Shown here: one piece after another, positions 8,799 to 17,644 of the stretch | Layout of the letters: each line of letters opens with the position of its first letter | Position numbering within the stretch: position 1 is the stretch's first letter | Origin: Agrobacterium tumefaciens | GTDB taxonomy: Bacteria; Pseudomonadota; Alphaproteobacteria; Rhizobiales; Rhizobiaceae | Reading direction: 5' to 3' | Assembly: GCF_013337285.1 (NCBI RefSeq) | Contig: NZ_SUPW01000001.1 | Location: forward strand, 806,001 to 870,000 | DNA length: 64,000 nt | Program-made: the position numbers and the translations under genes | Notes under the pieces: model-generated | The model's database searches: none | Seen by the model: the letters and a program-made list of their open reading frames with translations, nothing else | What the model was told of the DNA's origin: nothing

Positions 8799-9659
8799 AT
8801 GAGTGAAATCAAACAATTCGCCCTGACGCGGCCGGCCTATGTCGGGCAGGCTCATCTCGTCGTCCACGATCTGCCGCGCGTTTCGGATTTCTACCAGAAG
8901 ATCATCGGCCTTTCGGTGCTTGAAAAGAGCAAAAGCGGCGAGGTTCTGGGCGTGAATGGCCAGCCGCTCTTGACACTTTCCACCTCCAACACGGCGGAAC
9001 GCGCGCCGCGCAATGCCGCCGGCCTGTTCCACACCGCCTTTCTGATGCCGAGCCGCGATGATCTGGCGCAATGGCTGGCCCATGCGGCGCATAACAACGT
9101 CCAGCTTCAGGGCGCATCCGACCATCTGGTCAGCGAGGCGATCTATCTCGCCGACCCCGAAGGCAACGGTATCGAGGTCTATCGCGACCGGCAGCCGTCG
9201 GAATGGACCTACCAGCCTGATGGCACGGTGGAGATGGCTACCCTCGCCCTCAATCTTCAGGCACTTTATGACAGCGCACCGAAAACCGCTTTTGCCGGTG
9301 CGGCGGAGGGAACGGCCATCGGCCATATTCATCTGCAGGTCGGCAATATTCCGCAGGCGGATGAATTTTATCAGGACGTGCTGGGGCTGAACATCATGGC
9401 GCGGTATCCGGGCGCCAGCTTCTTCGGCTCCGGGGCCTATCACCACCATGTGGCCGCCAATATCTGGAACAGCCGGGGTGCTGCGGCGCGCAAGGACAAT
9501 ATGACGGGGCTTGCCGGTTACTCGCTGAAATTCAACGAGCCTGAAGCACTCGAAAAGGCTGCCGCCGCGCTCGATCGACTGGAAATCGCGACCGAGCGGC
9601 AAAGCGATGGCATCGTTTTGAAAGACCCATGGGGCATCGGACTAAAGCTTTCCGCATAA
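8799..9659 (+). CDS. VOC-family dioxygenase-like protein, two glyoxalase domains
   Basis: 286 residues made of two vicinal-oxygen-chelate units, the first at about residues 10-125 (AHLVVHDLPRVSDFYQKIIGL ... DPEGNGIEVYRDR) and the second at about 165-285 (GHIHLQVGNIPQADEFYQDVLGL ... DPWGIGLKL). This layout matches the CatE-like group of catechol-2,3-dioxygenase homologues. His and Glu metal ligands appear in the expected strands. Three in-frame ATGs occur at 8787, 8796 and 8799; GGAG at 8789-8792 best serves 8799. A clear terminator follows at 9668-9696. Confidence 0.88.
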   Translation: MSEIKQFALTRPAYVGQAHLVVHDLPRVSDFYQKIIGLSVLEKSKSGEVLGVNGQPLLTLSTSNTAERAPRNAAGLFHTAFLMPSRDDLAQWLAHAAHNNVQLQGASDHLVSEAIYLADPEGNGIEVYRDRQPSEWTYQPDGTVEMATLALNLQALYDSAPKTAFAGAAEGTAIGHIHLQVGNIPQADEFYQDVLGLNIMARYPGASFFGSGAYHHHVAANIWNSRGAAARKDNMTGLAGYSLKFNEPEALEKAAAALDRLEIATERQSDGIVLKDPWGIGLKLSA

Positions 9660-9667
9660 ACATAAAA

Positions 9668-9696
9668 CGGGGCGGCCAAAAATTTGCGCCGCCCCG
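9668..9696 (+). terminator. Rho-independent terminator after the VOC gene
   Basis: CGGGGCGGC (9668-9676) pairs perfectly with GCCGCCCCG (9688-9696) across an AT-rich loop. A short T tract appears a few bases later. Confidence 0.75.
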
Positions 9697-9745
9697 GAAC
9701 CGCCATATTTTTCGAACGTTTGTCCCCTTATTGGGGGACCGTTCG

Positions 9746-10930
9746 ATGAATGAAAATGCCAGACCGGACAAAACCGGTATTTTGGGCCATCACGTGGCCA
9801 GCACCGCAGCCGCGCCGGCGGCAAGGGCCGATCCGCTGGAAACCCCCGCCTCCGGTTCACGCCGCGACGATGCGCGCAGCCAGCAGCCGCTCGGCCGCGA
9901 AGCGCTTGATGTCGTTGTCGCCTGGTCGGTGATCGGCATCTTCCTCATCATGCTGATGGCGGTCATTCACGAATTGTCGCTCATCCTCATCCCCGTGGTG
10001 ATGGCCATCGTGGTCGGCATGATCCTTGGCATCGCCGCCGAAAAACTCGGCTCCTATGGCATTCCCGGTTTCGGCGTCGCGCTCATTCTCTCCACGCTCG
10101 TGGCGGCGGTGATGTTCTTCGTGGTCAATTCGCTGAGCGAGCCGCTTTCCCTGCTCGCTTCGGAAGGGCCGGCGCTGGTGGAGCGCAGCATCGACCGCTT
10201 CCTGCCCTATCTGCAAAGTCTCAGATGGCTGAATATTTCGGCGGCGAGTTTCAGCATGGGGTCGATGTCGATGGAATCGCTGATTTCGCGCAGCGGCGAA
10301 ATCATTTCCGTGCTCGGCGCCAACATCACGCCCGCCGTCATTCAGGGGCTGATCTTCCTCGCCGCGCTGCTGATGTTTCTCTATAGCCGGCTGCGGCTGC
10401 GCAAGGCGATCATCATGGCCTTTCCGGCCCGCCACCAGCGGCTCAGAACCATCCGCATCATCGGCTCGGTGGAAGAAGTGCTTGGCACCTATTTCGCCAC
10501 GGCAGCGCTGATCTATGCCGGGCTTGGCGTGACGATGGTGGTTATCGCCTATTTGGGCGGGTTGGCCATGCCGCTCCTCTGGGGGCTGTTCGCCTTTCTC
10601 TCCAGCTTCGTGCCGTTTCTCGGCATCACCGCCATGACGATATCGCTGACGGTGGCCGGCATCATCACGCATGACAACATGATTCTGGCGCTTATGCCGG
10701 CGGCGATCTTCTTCACCATTCACCTGTTGATGGAAAACCTCGCCTTTCCGGCTGTCGTAGGCCGCAACATGGAGATCAACCCGTTCCTCGTCTTCGTGAT
10801 GATCATCTTCTGGACGTGGATGTGGGGGGCGGCCGGCGCCATGCTGGCGCTGCCGCTGTCGCTGATTGCCATGACGGTGACGCGAGAACTGTTTCCTTCG
10901 CGCAAGGTGGTTCCCAAATTGCCGGATTGA
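9746..10930 (+). CDS. AI-2E family (PerM/TqsA-like) membrane transporter
   Basis: 394 residues. A variable, polar N-terminal stretch of about 50 residues precedes seven to eight membrane helices arranged as in the AI-2E exporter family, with a long loop (residues about 120-190) and the hallmark MPLLWGLFAFLSSFVPFLG and AFPAVVGRNMEINPFLVFVMII near the C-terminus. Members export autoinducer-2 or act as cation/proton antiporters, and the substrate here is unknown. The start is the ATG at 9746 with GGGGGACC just upstream. An upstream in-frame ATG at 9629 overlaps the previous gene and is unlikely. Confidence 0.9.
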   Translation: MNENARPDKTGILGHHVASTAAAPAARADPLETPASGSRRDDARSQQPLGREALDVVVAWSVIGIFLIMLMAVIHELSLILIPVVMAIVVGMILGIAAEKLGSYGIPGFGVALILSTLVAAVMFFVVNSLSEPLSLLASEGPALVERSIDRFLPYLQSLRWLNISAASFSMGSMSMESLISRSGEIISVLGANITPAVIQGLIFLAALLMFLYSRLRLRKAIIMAFPARHQRLRTIRIIGSVEEVLGTYFATAALIYAGLGVTMVVIAYLGGLAMPLLWGLFAFLSSFVPFLGITAMTISLTVAGIITHDNMILALMPAAIFFTIHLLMENLAFPAVVGRNMEINPFLVFVMIIFWTWMWGAAGAMLALPLSLIAMTVTRELFPSRKVVPKLPD

Positions 10931-11018
10931 GCGGCGGTTTTCTGGCTGGAAAAGCGAAACCGCTCCAGATGTGGGTTTAAGGGGATGTCAGTTGACGGCG
11001 GGCGGAGGGCGCATGTGG

Positions 11019-11179
11019 TTTACCCCCCTCTGCCCTGCCGGGCATCTCCCCCACAAGGGGGGAGATCGATTCGCGGCTGTGTCTCGTTCATCTCGACGTT
11101 AGAGTATGAGGTGGTGGAAGAGCGTCTTGCCTATCTCCCTCCTTGTGGGGGAGATGCCCGGCAGGGCAGAGGGGGTAAA
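11019..11179. repeat. Interspersed inverted repeat, family 2 (copy 1)
   Basis: About 160 bp. The left arm TTTACCCCCCTCTGCCCTGC...GGGGGGAGATC is matched by the right arm ATCTCCC...GGCAGGGCAGAGGGGGTAAA, with a variable centre. A second copy is at 18697-18853. The element occupies most of the 303-bp gap between the AI-2E gene and the convergent ada gene. Nothing else is evident in that gap. Confidence 0.85.
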
Positions 11180-11233
11180 GCCCCACACACCCCGCTCAAC
11201 TAAATGCCCCCCAAAATCCAACAGCCAAGAACC

Positions 11234-12325
11234 TCAGGAAGCGAGCGGCATTCTCTGCCCCTCCCCCTGCGCGCCCGCCATGCGGCGCTCATGCTCGATC
11301 AGCCATTTCTTCCGCCACAGGCCTCCACCATAACCGGTCAGGCTGCCATCCGCCCCCAGCACCCGATGGCAGGGCACGACGATCGCAATCTGGTTGGCGC
11401 CATTGGCGCGGGCCACGGCGCGCACGGCGGATGACCTGTCCATGCTGGTTGCCAGCGAGGAATAGCTGACGATCTCACCCACCGGAATTTCCCGCAGGTT
11501 GCGCCAGACATCGCGCTCGAAGGGCGTGCCGTGGCCGGCGAGCCGGGTTTCGAAGGCAGCCGAACTGCCGGCGAAATAGGCGGCAAGTTCCGCCGCGATC
11601 TGGCCGGTCACCGCGGTGCGGCCCAGCACCATATCCGCGCCGGTGCGGGCCTTCAGCCGCTTCAGCTCGGCCGGAAGGGCCGGCCGGTCGGCGAATTCAA
11701 GCAGATGCAGGACATGATCGTCGGCAACGACCAGCATCGGGCCGATCGGCGTATCGATCCAGTCACCCTTCAAAAACCCCTTGCCCTTCATGGCGACGGG
11801 CGATGTGCCGAAGAACTGGTTGATCGCCGAGCGAAAGCCGCTGCCGGATTCGTAACCCGCATCGATCTGCGCGCCAATCACCGCCTCGCCCGAGGCAAGG
11901 CTCGTCGCCGCGTCTCCGAGCCGGCGCAGCCGGGCGATTTCCAGAAAGCTCATGCCAAAACGACGCTTGAAGGTGCGGCGCACGGTGGAGGGATCGTGTC
12001 CCAGCGCCACCACATCCTCCTCGCACCAACGCCGCGCCGGTTCGTTTTCCAGCGCCGTCAGAAGCGAGGTGACGGTCTCGTCCGGAGCGCCATAGGACAA
12101 CATCGGCTTGCAGCGCTTGCAGGGGCGAAAACCCGCCTCAAGGCATTCGGCGATGGTCTCGCGGAACCGGCAATTTTCGATCTTCGGTTTTCGCGCCGTG
12201 CAGGTGAAGCGGCAAAAGATCTTGGTCGAGGTCACGCAGACATAGGCCACGCCTTCATAGGCGGGGTCCTTGTTCACAAGGGCGGAATACAGCGTTTCGG
12301 TGTCGGGGCGTTTGAACAGCATCAT
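11234..12325 (-). CDS. ada: Ada: bifunctional methyl-DNA repair protein and transcription activator
   Basis: 363 residues with the full Ada order. The N-terminal methylphosphotriester domain has zinc ligands Cys38, Cys42, Cys69 and Cys72 (FCRFTCTARK ... RPCKRC). An AraC-type helix-turn-helix follows at about 85-180, and then an O6-methylguanine methyltransferase domain with acceptor Cys319 in VVPCHRVLGADG. It removes methyl groups from alkylated DNA and, once self-methylated at the N-terminus, activates the adaptive response. All key residues are intact. The start could be either of two adjacent ATGs (12325 or 12322), with no obvious Shine-Dalgarno. It appears monocistronic, and I see no partner alkB nearby. 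Confidence 0.95.
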   Translation of the reverse strand: MMLFKRPDTETLYSALVNKDPAYEGVAYVCVTSTKIFCRFTCTARKPKIENCRFRETIAECLEAGFRPCKRCKPMLSYGAPDETVTSLLTALENEPARRWCEEDVVALGHDPSTVRRTFKRRFGMSFLEIARLRRLGDAATSLASGEAVIGAQIDAGYESGSGFRSAINQFFGTSPVAMKGKGFLKGDWIDTPIGPMLVVADDHVLHLLEFADRPALPAELKRLKARTGADMVLGRTAVTGQIAAELAAYFAGSSAAFETRLAGHGTPFERDVWRNLREIPVGEIVSYSSLATSMDRSSAVRAVARANGANQIAIVVPCHRVLGADGSLTGYGGGLWRKKWLIEHERRMAGAQGEGQRMPLAS

Positions 12326-12445
12326 GGGAGGATGCTAGCGCAATTTTCTGGTCCGCGCCGCCGAAAAACGGGCGTGGATGTGGGGATGTATCTTGTTTCT
12401 TCGGGGAGAAACATCGCCACCGGAGTGAGCGGGTGCCGCCCATTT

Positions 12446-12566
12446 CTTCTCCCCGCCGGGGAGAAGGTGGCGCGCAGCGCCGGATGAGGGGGCTACGGTA
12501 GAGATATGCGGAGAACTTGCCCCCTCATCTGACCCTTCGGGCCATCTTCTCCCCCGCGGGGAGAAG
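12446..12566. repeat. Interspersed palindromic element, family 1 (copy 3)
   Basis: Same element as 5947-6064, with end hairpins CTTCTCCCC/GGGGAGAAG and an internal CCCCCTCATCTGACCC. It lies between ada and the polysaccharide deacetylase gene. A partial extra arm (TTCTTCGGGGAGAA) occurs just before it at about 12396-12410. Confidence 0.85.
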
Positions 12567-12588
12567 AAACGAGAGGCAACCTTTTGGA

Positions 12589-13314
12589 TTAATTCCCCGG
12601 CGGCGAAAAAGATGGGTCGTCCAGCCTCGTAAACACCACGCCGCGGGCCTTCAGCGCCAGAAGGCCTTTTACCACGCCCTCGCCCGCCTCATGGGTGGGC
12701 TGGTTGATGTGGGAGATGATGACATCGCCATCCTTTGCGGAGGCGATGTGTTTTGCTGTCATGGCCGCCCCCAGCAGCGAGCCGCCATCGCCATTGACGG
12801 AATAACCGGCCACCCGCATGCCGAGCCGGTTGATGGTGGCCATGGAGGACTTGGTGTATTTGGCCGTCGCCCCACGGAACCATTGCGGCTGGAGACCGGT
12901 GGCAGCGACGATCGCCTGGCGGCCGCCTTCCACTTCCTGCTCGACCGCCGCTTCCGAACCGGCAGCGGTGATGCCGTAAATGGACACCGGCTTATCCACC
13001 GCCGGCACGTGGTTTTCGCCGTGGTTTTCGATCTCGAACAGGTCTGGATGCGCCGTAAGCACGGCGAGCGCCTCGCCATTGTGTTTTAACCAGCGGGCGG
13101 TGACGAAGATCGTTGCTGGAATGCGCTCCTTCACCAGCGTATCGAGGATGCGGTGATCGGTCTTGCCCATGCAGGCATCAAGCGTCATCGCCACCCGCAC
13201 GTTGCCGTCATGTCGCGGCGTCATTTTCAGCGTCGGCTCGACAAGGCCGGTGCCCGCGAACGCGGCCGACGCGGCGGAGGCAAACAAGACAGCAAGGAGG
13301 ACGCGACGCATCAT
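12589..13314 (-). CDS. Secreted polysaccharide deacetylase (NodB-like, CE4)
   Basis: 241 residues with a signal peptide (MMRRVLLAVLFASAASAAFA). NodB motif 1 reads MTLDACMGKTD, so the usual TFDDG has become LDAC and the second, metal-binding Asp is missing. Motif 2 keeps the His-x3-His (ENHGENH). Motif 3 is QWFRGATAKY, and the late histidine motif is IISHINQP. Members remove acetyl groups from extracellular polysaccharide or peptidoglycan. The DAC variant occurs in a subgroup of uncertain substrate. ATG at 13314 follows GCGGAAAA, and the longer frame to 13476 runs into the neighbouring gene and has no support. Confidence 0.85.
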   Translation of the reverse strand: MMRRVLLAVLFASAASAAFAGTGLVEPTLKMTPRHDGNVRVAMTLDACMGKTDHRILDTLVKERIPATIFVTARWLKHNGEALAVLTAHPDLFEIENHGENHVPAVDKPVSIYGITAAGSEAAVEQEVEGGRQAIVAATGLQPQWFRGATAKYTKSSMATINRLGMRVAGYSVNGDGGSLLGAAMTAKHIASAKDGDVIISHINQPTHEAGEGVVKGLLALKARGVVFTRLDDPSFSPPGN

Positions 13315-13376
13315 TTTCGTTTTCCGCAGTGTAGTAGCGTATAATCCCGTGGCAATTCGCCCGCAAAGCGCCCGAA

Positions 13377-14285
13377 TTATGGCGCGGTTTCCAGCGCGGA
13401 CAGGGCTTCCAGCGCCTCTTCCACCCGCTGTCGTTCCGCGCTGGTGAGCGGCAGGATCGGCCGGGGCGGTTCGCACGCCGTCAATTGCAGGATGTTGGCC
13501 GCGGCGTAAACCACGCGGATGCTGCCGAATTCCTTGAACAGCGCCCAGAGCGGCTGGAAAGCGGCATCGATCCTCTTTGCCTCTTCCGCATTCTTGGCCT
13601 GAGCCGCCCGCATCAATTGCAGGGCTGCAACCGGCAGCAGGCCGGCAACCACACTGTACCAGGTGTCGCCGCCGGCAAGCGTGGCCTCGGCGCAGCCCCA
13701 GTCACCGCTGTAACCAATGGCGAAATCATCCGACAGCTTCGGCCTCAGCCGCGCGAGCTCACCCGCATAATCGGAATCGGCCGGCAGCGGCATCTTTATG
13801 GCGCGAATATTCGGGATATAGGCAAGCCGCACCAGAAGTTCGTCGCTGAAGGTAAAGCGGGTGGTCGTCGGGTTGTTGTAGATGGCAAGCGGCAGGGCCG
13901 TTGCGCCGGCCACGGCGGCGAAATGGTGATAGGCCTCTTCCTGCGTCAGCGGCGTGTAGGAGACGGGCGCCAGCAACAGGGCATCGGCGCCGGCGGCTTC
14001 CGCATCCCTGGCCAGCGCCACCGCCTCATCGGTGCGCAAGGCGCCGACGCCGGCCATCAATATGCGCTTGCCCTTGAGGACCGCAGCTGCCGCCTCGATG
14101 GCGCGGCGTCTCTCTTCCCGCGTGAGGTACATGTAGATGCCGGTGCTGCCGAGAACGCCGACGGAATCGACCGCCGCCGCATCCAGCCGTTCGATCAGGG
14201 CGGAGAAGGCCTGCGTGTCCACCCGCCCGGCCTCATCGGCCGGCGTGATCGGAAAAGCCGAAAGTCCCTTGAATCGTGTCGCCAT
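13377..14285 (-). CDS. Dihydrodipicolinate synthase/N-acetylneuraminate lyase family aldolase
   Basis: 302 residues forming a DapA-type TIM barrel: FKGLSAFPITPADEAGRVD at the N-terminus, GVLGSTGIYMYLTREERRRAIEAA (GxxGxxxE-like) at about 45-70, YNNPTTT in the middle and the Schiff-base lysine in NIRAIKMPLPAD. True DapA proteins have a longer consensus around YNVPSRT and KEA, so this is a paralogue acting on some other 2-keto acid (KDG, sialic acid or hydroxyproline type). GAGGGAG precedes the ATG at 14285. It sits upstream of the deacetylase gene, 62 bp apart on the same strand. Confidence 0.88.
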   Translation of the reverse strand: MATRFKGLSAFPITPADEAGRVDTQAFSALIERLDAAAVDSVGVLGSTGIYMYLTREERRRAIEAAAAVLKGKRILMAGVGALRTDEAVALARDAEAAGADALLLAPVSYTPLTQEEAYHHFAAVAGATALPLAIYNNPTTTRFTFSDELLVRLAYIPNIRAIKMPLPADSDYAGELARLRPKLSDDFAIGYSGDWGCAEATLAGGDTWYSVVAGLLPVAALQLMRAAQAKNAEEAKRIDAAFQPLWALFKEFGSIRVVYAAANILQLTACEPPRPILPLTSAERQRVEEALEALSALETAP

Positions 14286-14390
14286 GCCCGTCTCCCTCGC
14301 TTTGATCGGCAAGCAGGGTTACAGAGCCAGTGGCGGAGCGGCAAGAAAAGTGGCGGCTAAACCCCTGCCCGCAACCGAAAAAATCCTTGC

Positions 14391-14792
14391 TTAGTCATAA
14401 AGATACAACTTCTTCCACTGCTCTTCGGGAATCCTGTCGCCAACGCGGTAATCAAAGGTCTGGATGCTGAGGCTGTCGCTCTTCAGCTGGCACTTGTATT
14501 TGAGCTTGTACCATTCGCCGGAACTTCTGAAGACCGCACCCGGCGCCTTGATGGAGTTCTTGCCAACCTCAGGATCACCAAAGGTATAGGCGATGACCTT
14601 GTCGGGCCGCATGCCCTTCTGCTCCGTCGCTATCCTTTCCATCGCCTCGATATCACAGCGCTGCTCGAGACGCTCCTCCGGGGCAAGCGCATTCAGCTGC
14701 CGCATGACGCTGGCGTCGATCGCGAAAGCGGGGGTGAAGGCCTGCAAGCCAAGGAAAAAGGCAGATAGGGCAGCGGGAAGAAGCTTTCGCAT
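14391..14792 (-). CDS. DUF930 family secreted protein
   Basis: 133 residues with a signal peptide (MRKLLPAALSAFFLGLQAFTPAFA). The mature part has the DUF930 pattern: ALAPEERLEQRCDIEAMERI, PDKVIAYTFGDP, then WYKLKYKCQL with two conserved cysteines, and DYRVGDRIPEEQWKKLYLYD. The family is largely confined to Rhizobiales and has no known function. AGGATCCC precedes the ATG. Confidence 0.85.
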   Translation of the reverse strand: MRKLLPAALSAFFLGLQAFTPAFAIDASVMRQLNALAPEERLEQRCDIEAMERIATEQKGMRPDKVIAYTFGDPEVGKNSIKAPGAVFRSSGEWYKLKYKCQLKSDSLSIQTFDYRVGDRIPEEQWKKLYLYD

Positions 14793-15047
14793 GGGATCCT
14801 GTCAGTTTTTTCGTTTGTTCTTGTCTTTTGGTCTGTTTCGAGCAGAGGACGTCCGGCCGGCAACCGCCGCGCATCATCGCCGATTTGCCAGATATTGCCA
14901 AAATGTGATCGAAAGCCGACGAAATTGTGCCGAAGCCTCATTTCATCTGTGGAGATTTGAAACTTGATCGGCCGGGAGGGTCACTCTACATCTTGGTGCC
15001 GCACCTTGGTAGCGACCACGGATTTTTCATACGAAAGCGAGTTTCCC

Positions 15048-17147
15048 TTGCCGATTTTCAAAAACCTGCCCGCCGCCCCGACCGCCGAAAAACGGCCCGT
15101 TCAGGACACGCATCACGGCATTACCCGCACCGACGACTATGCATGGTTCCGGGCCGACAACTGGCAGGCCATGTTCAAGGACCCTACCCTGCTCGACCCG
15201 GCCATCCGCACCCATCTGGAGGCCGAGAACGCCTATATGGAAGCGGCCATGGGCGACACCAAGGCGCTTCAGGAAAAGCTGTTCGAAGAAATGAAGGGCC
15301 GCATCAAGCAGGATGATTCCTCCGTGCCTGTGAATGACGGGCCTTATGCTTACGGGACATTGTTCGTGACCGGCGGCGAGCAGCCGCATTATTTCCGCAC
15401 CCCGCGTGATGGGGGCGAAAAACACGTACTGTTGAACGGCGACAAGGAAGCGGAAGGCAAGGATTATTTCCGTCTGGCCGGTCTCGACCAGTCCTCCGAT
15501 CACAGCCACGGCATCTGGGGTTATGACGACAAGGGCTCGGAATATTTCACCCTGCGCATCCGCAACCTCGAAACCGGTGAAGACCTTGCGGACATCGTGG
15601 AAAACACCGGTGGCGGCGGCGCATGGGCGCCTGATGGCAAGAGCTTCTTTTATACGCTGCAGGACGAGAACCACCGTCCCTCCAAGGTCTTCCACCATAT
15701 CATCGGCGAGCCGCAATCGGCCGACCGGCTGGTTTACGAGGAAAAAGACCCCGGCTTCTTCATGGGCGTCGGCGCGTCTGTTCTCGACGATTTCATCTTC
15801 ATCGACATTCATGACCACGAAACCAGCGAATACCGGCTGCTTTCCACCAAGGATCTGATGGCCGAACCTGCGGTGGTGGCGGAGCGCGAAGAGGGCATCG
15901 AATATTCGATGTGCGAGGGCGGCGACGTTTTCTACATCCTCACCAATGACGGCGACGCCAAGGATTTCCGCATTGTGGAAGCGCCGGTCACCGCACCGGG
16001 CAAGGAAAACTGGAAAGAGACCGTGCCGCACGAGCCGGGCCGTCTCATTCTTTCCGTCGATGCCTATGCCCGCCACCTGATCTGGCTTGAGCGCCGCGAC
16101 GGCCTGCCGCGCATCGTCATCCGCGATCGTCGCACGGGCGAGGAACATTCCATCGCCTTTGCCGAAGAGGCCTATTCGCTCGGCCTGCATGGTGCGGCGG
16201 AATACGACACCGACGTCATCCGCTTCTCCTATTCCTCGATGACGACGCCGAGCCAGCTGTTCGACTACGACATGGTGACGCGAGAGCGCACGCTTCTGAA
16301 GACGCAGGAAGTACCATCGGGCCACAATCCGGATGATTACATCACCCGCCGCATCATGGCCCCCGCCCATGATGGTGAGCTGGTGCCGGTCTCCCTGCTT
16401 TACCGCAAGGATGTGGCGCTTGATGGTTCCGCCCCCTGCCTGCTTTATGGTTATGGCGCTTACGGCATCAGCATTCCCGCTTCTTTCTCCACCACCACGC
16501 TGTCGCTCGCCGACCGTGGTTTCATCTATGCCATCGCCCATATTCGCGGCGGCAAGGACAAGGGTTTCGAGTGGTACGAAACCGGCAAGATGGAAGACAA
16601 GCAGAACACTTTCAAAGACTTCATCGCCGCTGCCGATCATCTGGTTCAGGAAGGTTTCACCTCTTACGCCGGCATCATCGCCGAAGGCGGTTCGGCCGGC
16701 GGCATGCTGATGGGGGCTGTGGCCAACATGGCGCCGGAGAAATTCGCCGGCATCATCGCCGCCGTTCCCTTCGTGGACGTGCTGACCACCATGCTTGACG
16801 ACACGTTACCGCTCACCCCGCCGGAATGGCCCGAATGGGGCAATCCGCTGGAATCGGCAGAGGAATATGGCTGGATCGCCGCCTACAGCCCCTATGACAA
16901 TGTCGGGAACAAACCCTATCCGCCGCTGCTGGCGCTTTCCGGCCTCACCGATCCGCGCGTGACCTATTGGGAACCGACCAAATGGGTGGCGAAACTGCGC
17001 GAGAAAACCACTGGAGAAGCCCCGATCCTGCTCAAGACCAACATGGCGGCGGGCCATGGCGGCAAGTCGGGCCGTTTCCAGCGGCTGGAGGAGATTGCCT
17101 TCGAATATGCCTTCGCGCTGAAGGTGGCGGGCAAAGACGCCGTGTGA
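15048..17147 (+). CDS. ptrB: S9 family peptidase, oligopeptidase B (protease II)
   Basis: About 699 residues from TTG at 15048 (MPIFKNLPAAPTAEKRPV). A beta-propeller domain occupies residues about 70-400. The catalytic alpha/beta-hydrolase follows, with nucleophile motif EGGSAGGMLMG and the late histidine in AAGHGGKSGRF. Oligopeptidase B cleaves short peptides after basic residues in the cytoplasm. No ATG or GTG fits the start. TTG at 14964, with GGAG upstream, is the alternative and would add 28 residues, but rhizobial homologues as I recall them begin near MPIF. A strong hairpin follows at 17165-17187. Confidence 0.92.
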   Translation: MPIFKNLPAAPTAEKRPVQDTHHGITRTDDYAWFRADNWQAMFKDPTLLDPAIRTHLEAENAYMEAAMGDTKALQEKLFEEMKGRIKQDDSSVPVNDGPYAYGTLFVTGGEQPHYFRTPRDGGEKHVLLNGDKEAEGKDYFRLAGLDQSSDHSHGIWGYDDKGSEYFTLRIRNLETGEDLADIVENTGGGGAWAPDGKSFFYTLQDENHRPSKVFHHIIGEPQSADRLVYEEKDPGFFMGVGASVLDDFIFIDIHDHETSEYRLLSTKDLMAEPAVVAEREEGIEYSMCEGGDVFYILTNDGDAKDFRIVEAPVTAPGKENWKETVPHEPGRLILSVDAYARHLIWLERRDGLPRIVIRDRRTGEEHSIAFAEEAYSLGLHGAAEYDTDVIRFSYSSMTTPSQLFDYDMVTRERTLLKTQEVPSGHNPDDYITRRIMAPAHDGELVPVSLLYRKDVALDGSAPCLLYGYGAYGISIPASFSTTTLSLADRGFIYAIAHIRGGKDKGFEWYETGKMEDKQNTFKDFIAAADHLVQEGFTSYAGIIAEGGSAGGMLMGAVANMAPEKFAGIIAAVPFVDVLTTMLDDTLPLTPPEWPEWGNPLESAEEYGWIAAYSPYDNVGNKPYPPLLALSGLTDPRVTYWEPTKWVAKLREKTTGEAPILLKTNMAAGHGGKSGRFQRLEEIAFEYAFALKVAGKDAV

Positions 17148-17644
17148 GACCCTGATTGCAAAAAGGGCGGCGATTCAATCGCCGCCCGACTGCATCTGAG
17201 ACGAAAATACCCATAAAAAACTTCTTTACGAATATTTTTTCCACAAAATCTCGACTGCGTCTTTTCTATAAATGCAACTTTCGCCACTAGTAAATTTTTA
17301 TTTCCAGATACTGCAACTAAAAATATATCTCTCATAAATCCAAATAACTCCCATGTATTACACGACATGGAGAAATGTTCCGAAAATCGAACGCATGGCT
17401 GCGATGCGCCATTTCGCGTTGCAATATCACTTTTTGGCCGTATTATGCCGGTCGTTGACATATTCATGCGCCTTTTCGCCGCCCTTCCCGCGGCAATCCT
17501 GCAGCACGTCTTGCGGATATTCTTGATGCCGGATTTTTTCGGCTTTTTTCACGCGCCATGTCAGTTCGCCCTTGGCAATCCGGGCTTTGCAGTGCTCCCG
17601 CTTTGCCAATTGAAAACACTGCATCAGACTTGGGGGTCTTACAC
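17148..17644. other. 500-bp AT-rich intergenic region upstream of the ABC importer
   Basis: Except for the terminator at 17165-17187, 17205-17360 is clearly more AT-rich than its surroundings. A 65-codon minus-strand frame (17624-17427) has host-like codon use and a charged product but no Shine-Dalgarno, so I leave it as a candidate only. The remainder probably holds the promoter and leader of the binding-protein gene. Confidence 0.5.
17165..17187 (+). terminator. Terminator hairpin after ptrB
   Basis: GGGCGGCGATT (17165-17175) pairs perfectly with AATCGCCGCCC (17177-17187), 18 bases after the ptrB stop. Confidence 0.7.

Noticed and set aside
8568..9602. 344-codon minus-strand frame opposite the VOC gene at 8799-9659
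   Set aside because: The opposite strand encodes a clear two-domain VOC protein; this frame is a high-GC mirror with no recognisable domain.
13485..14360. 291-codon plus-strand frame opposite the DapA-like gene
   Set aside because: The minus strand has DapA motifs and a good ribosome site; the plus frame shows Arg/Gln/Gly-rich shadow composition.
15027..16640. 537-codon minus-strand frame opposite ptrB
   Set aside because: The plus strand has intact oligopeptidase motifs including GGSAGG; the antisense frame has no start signal or family resemblance.
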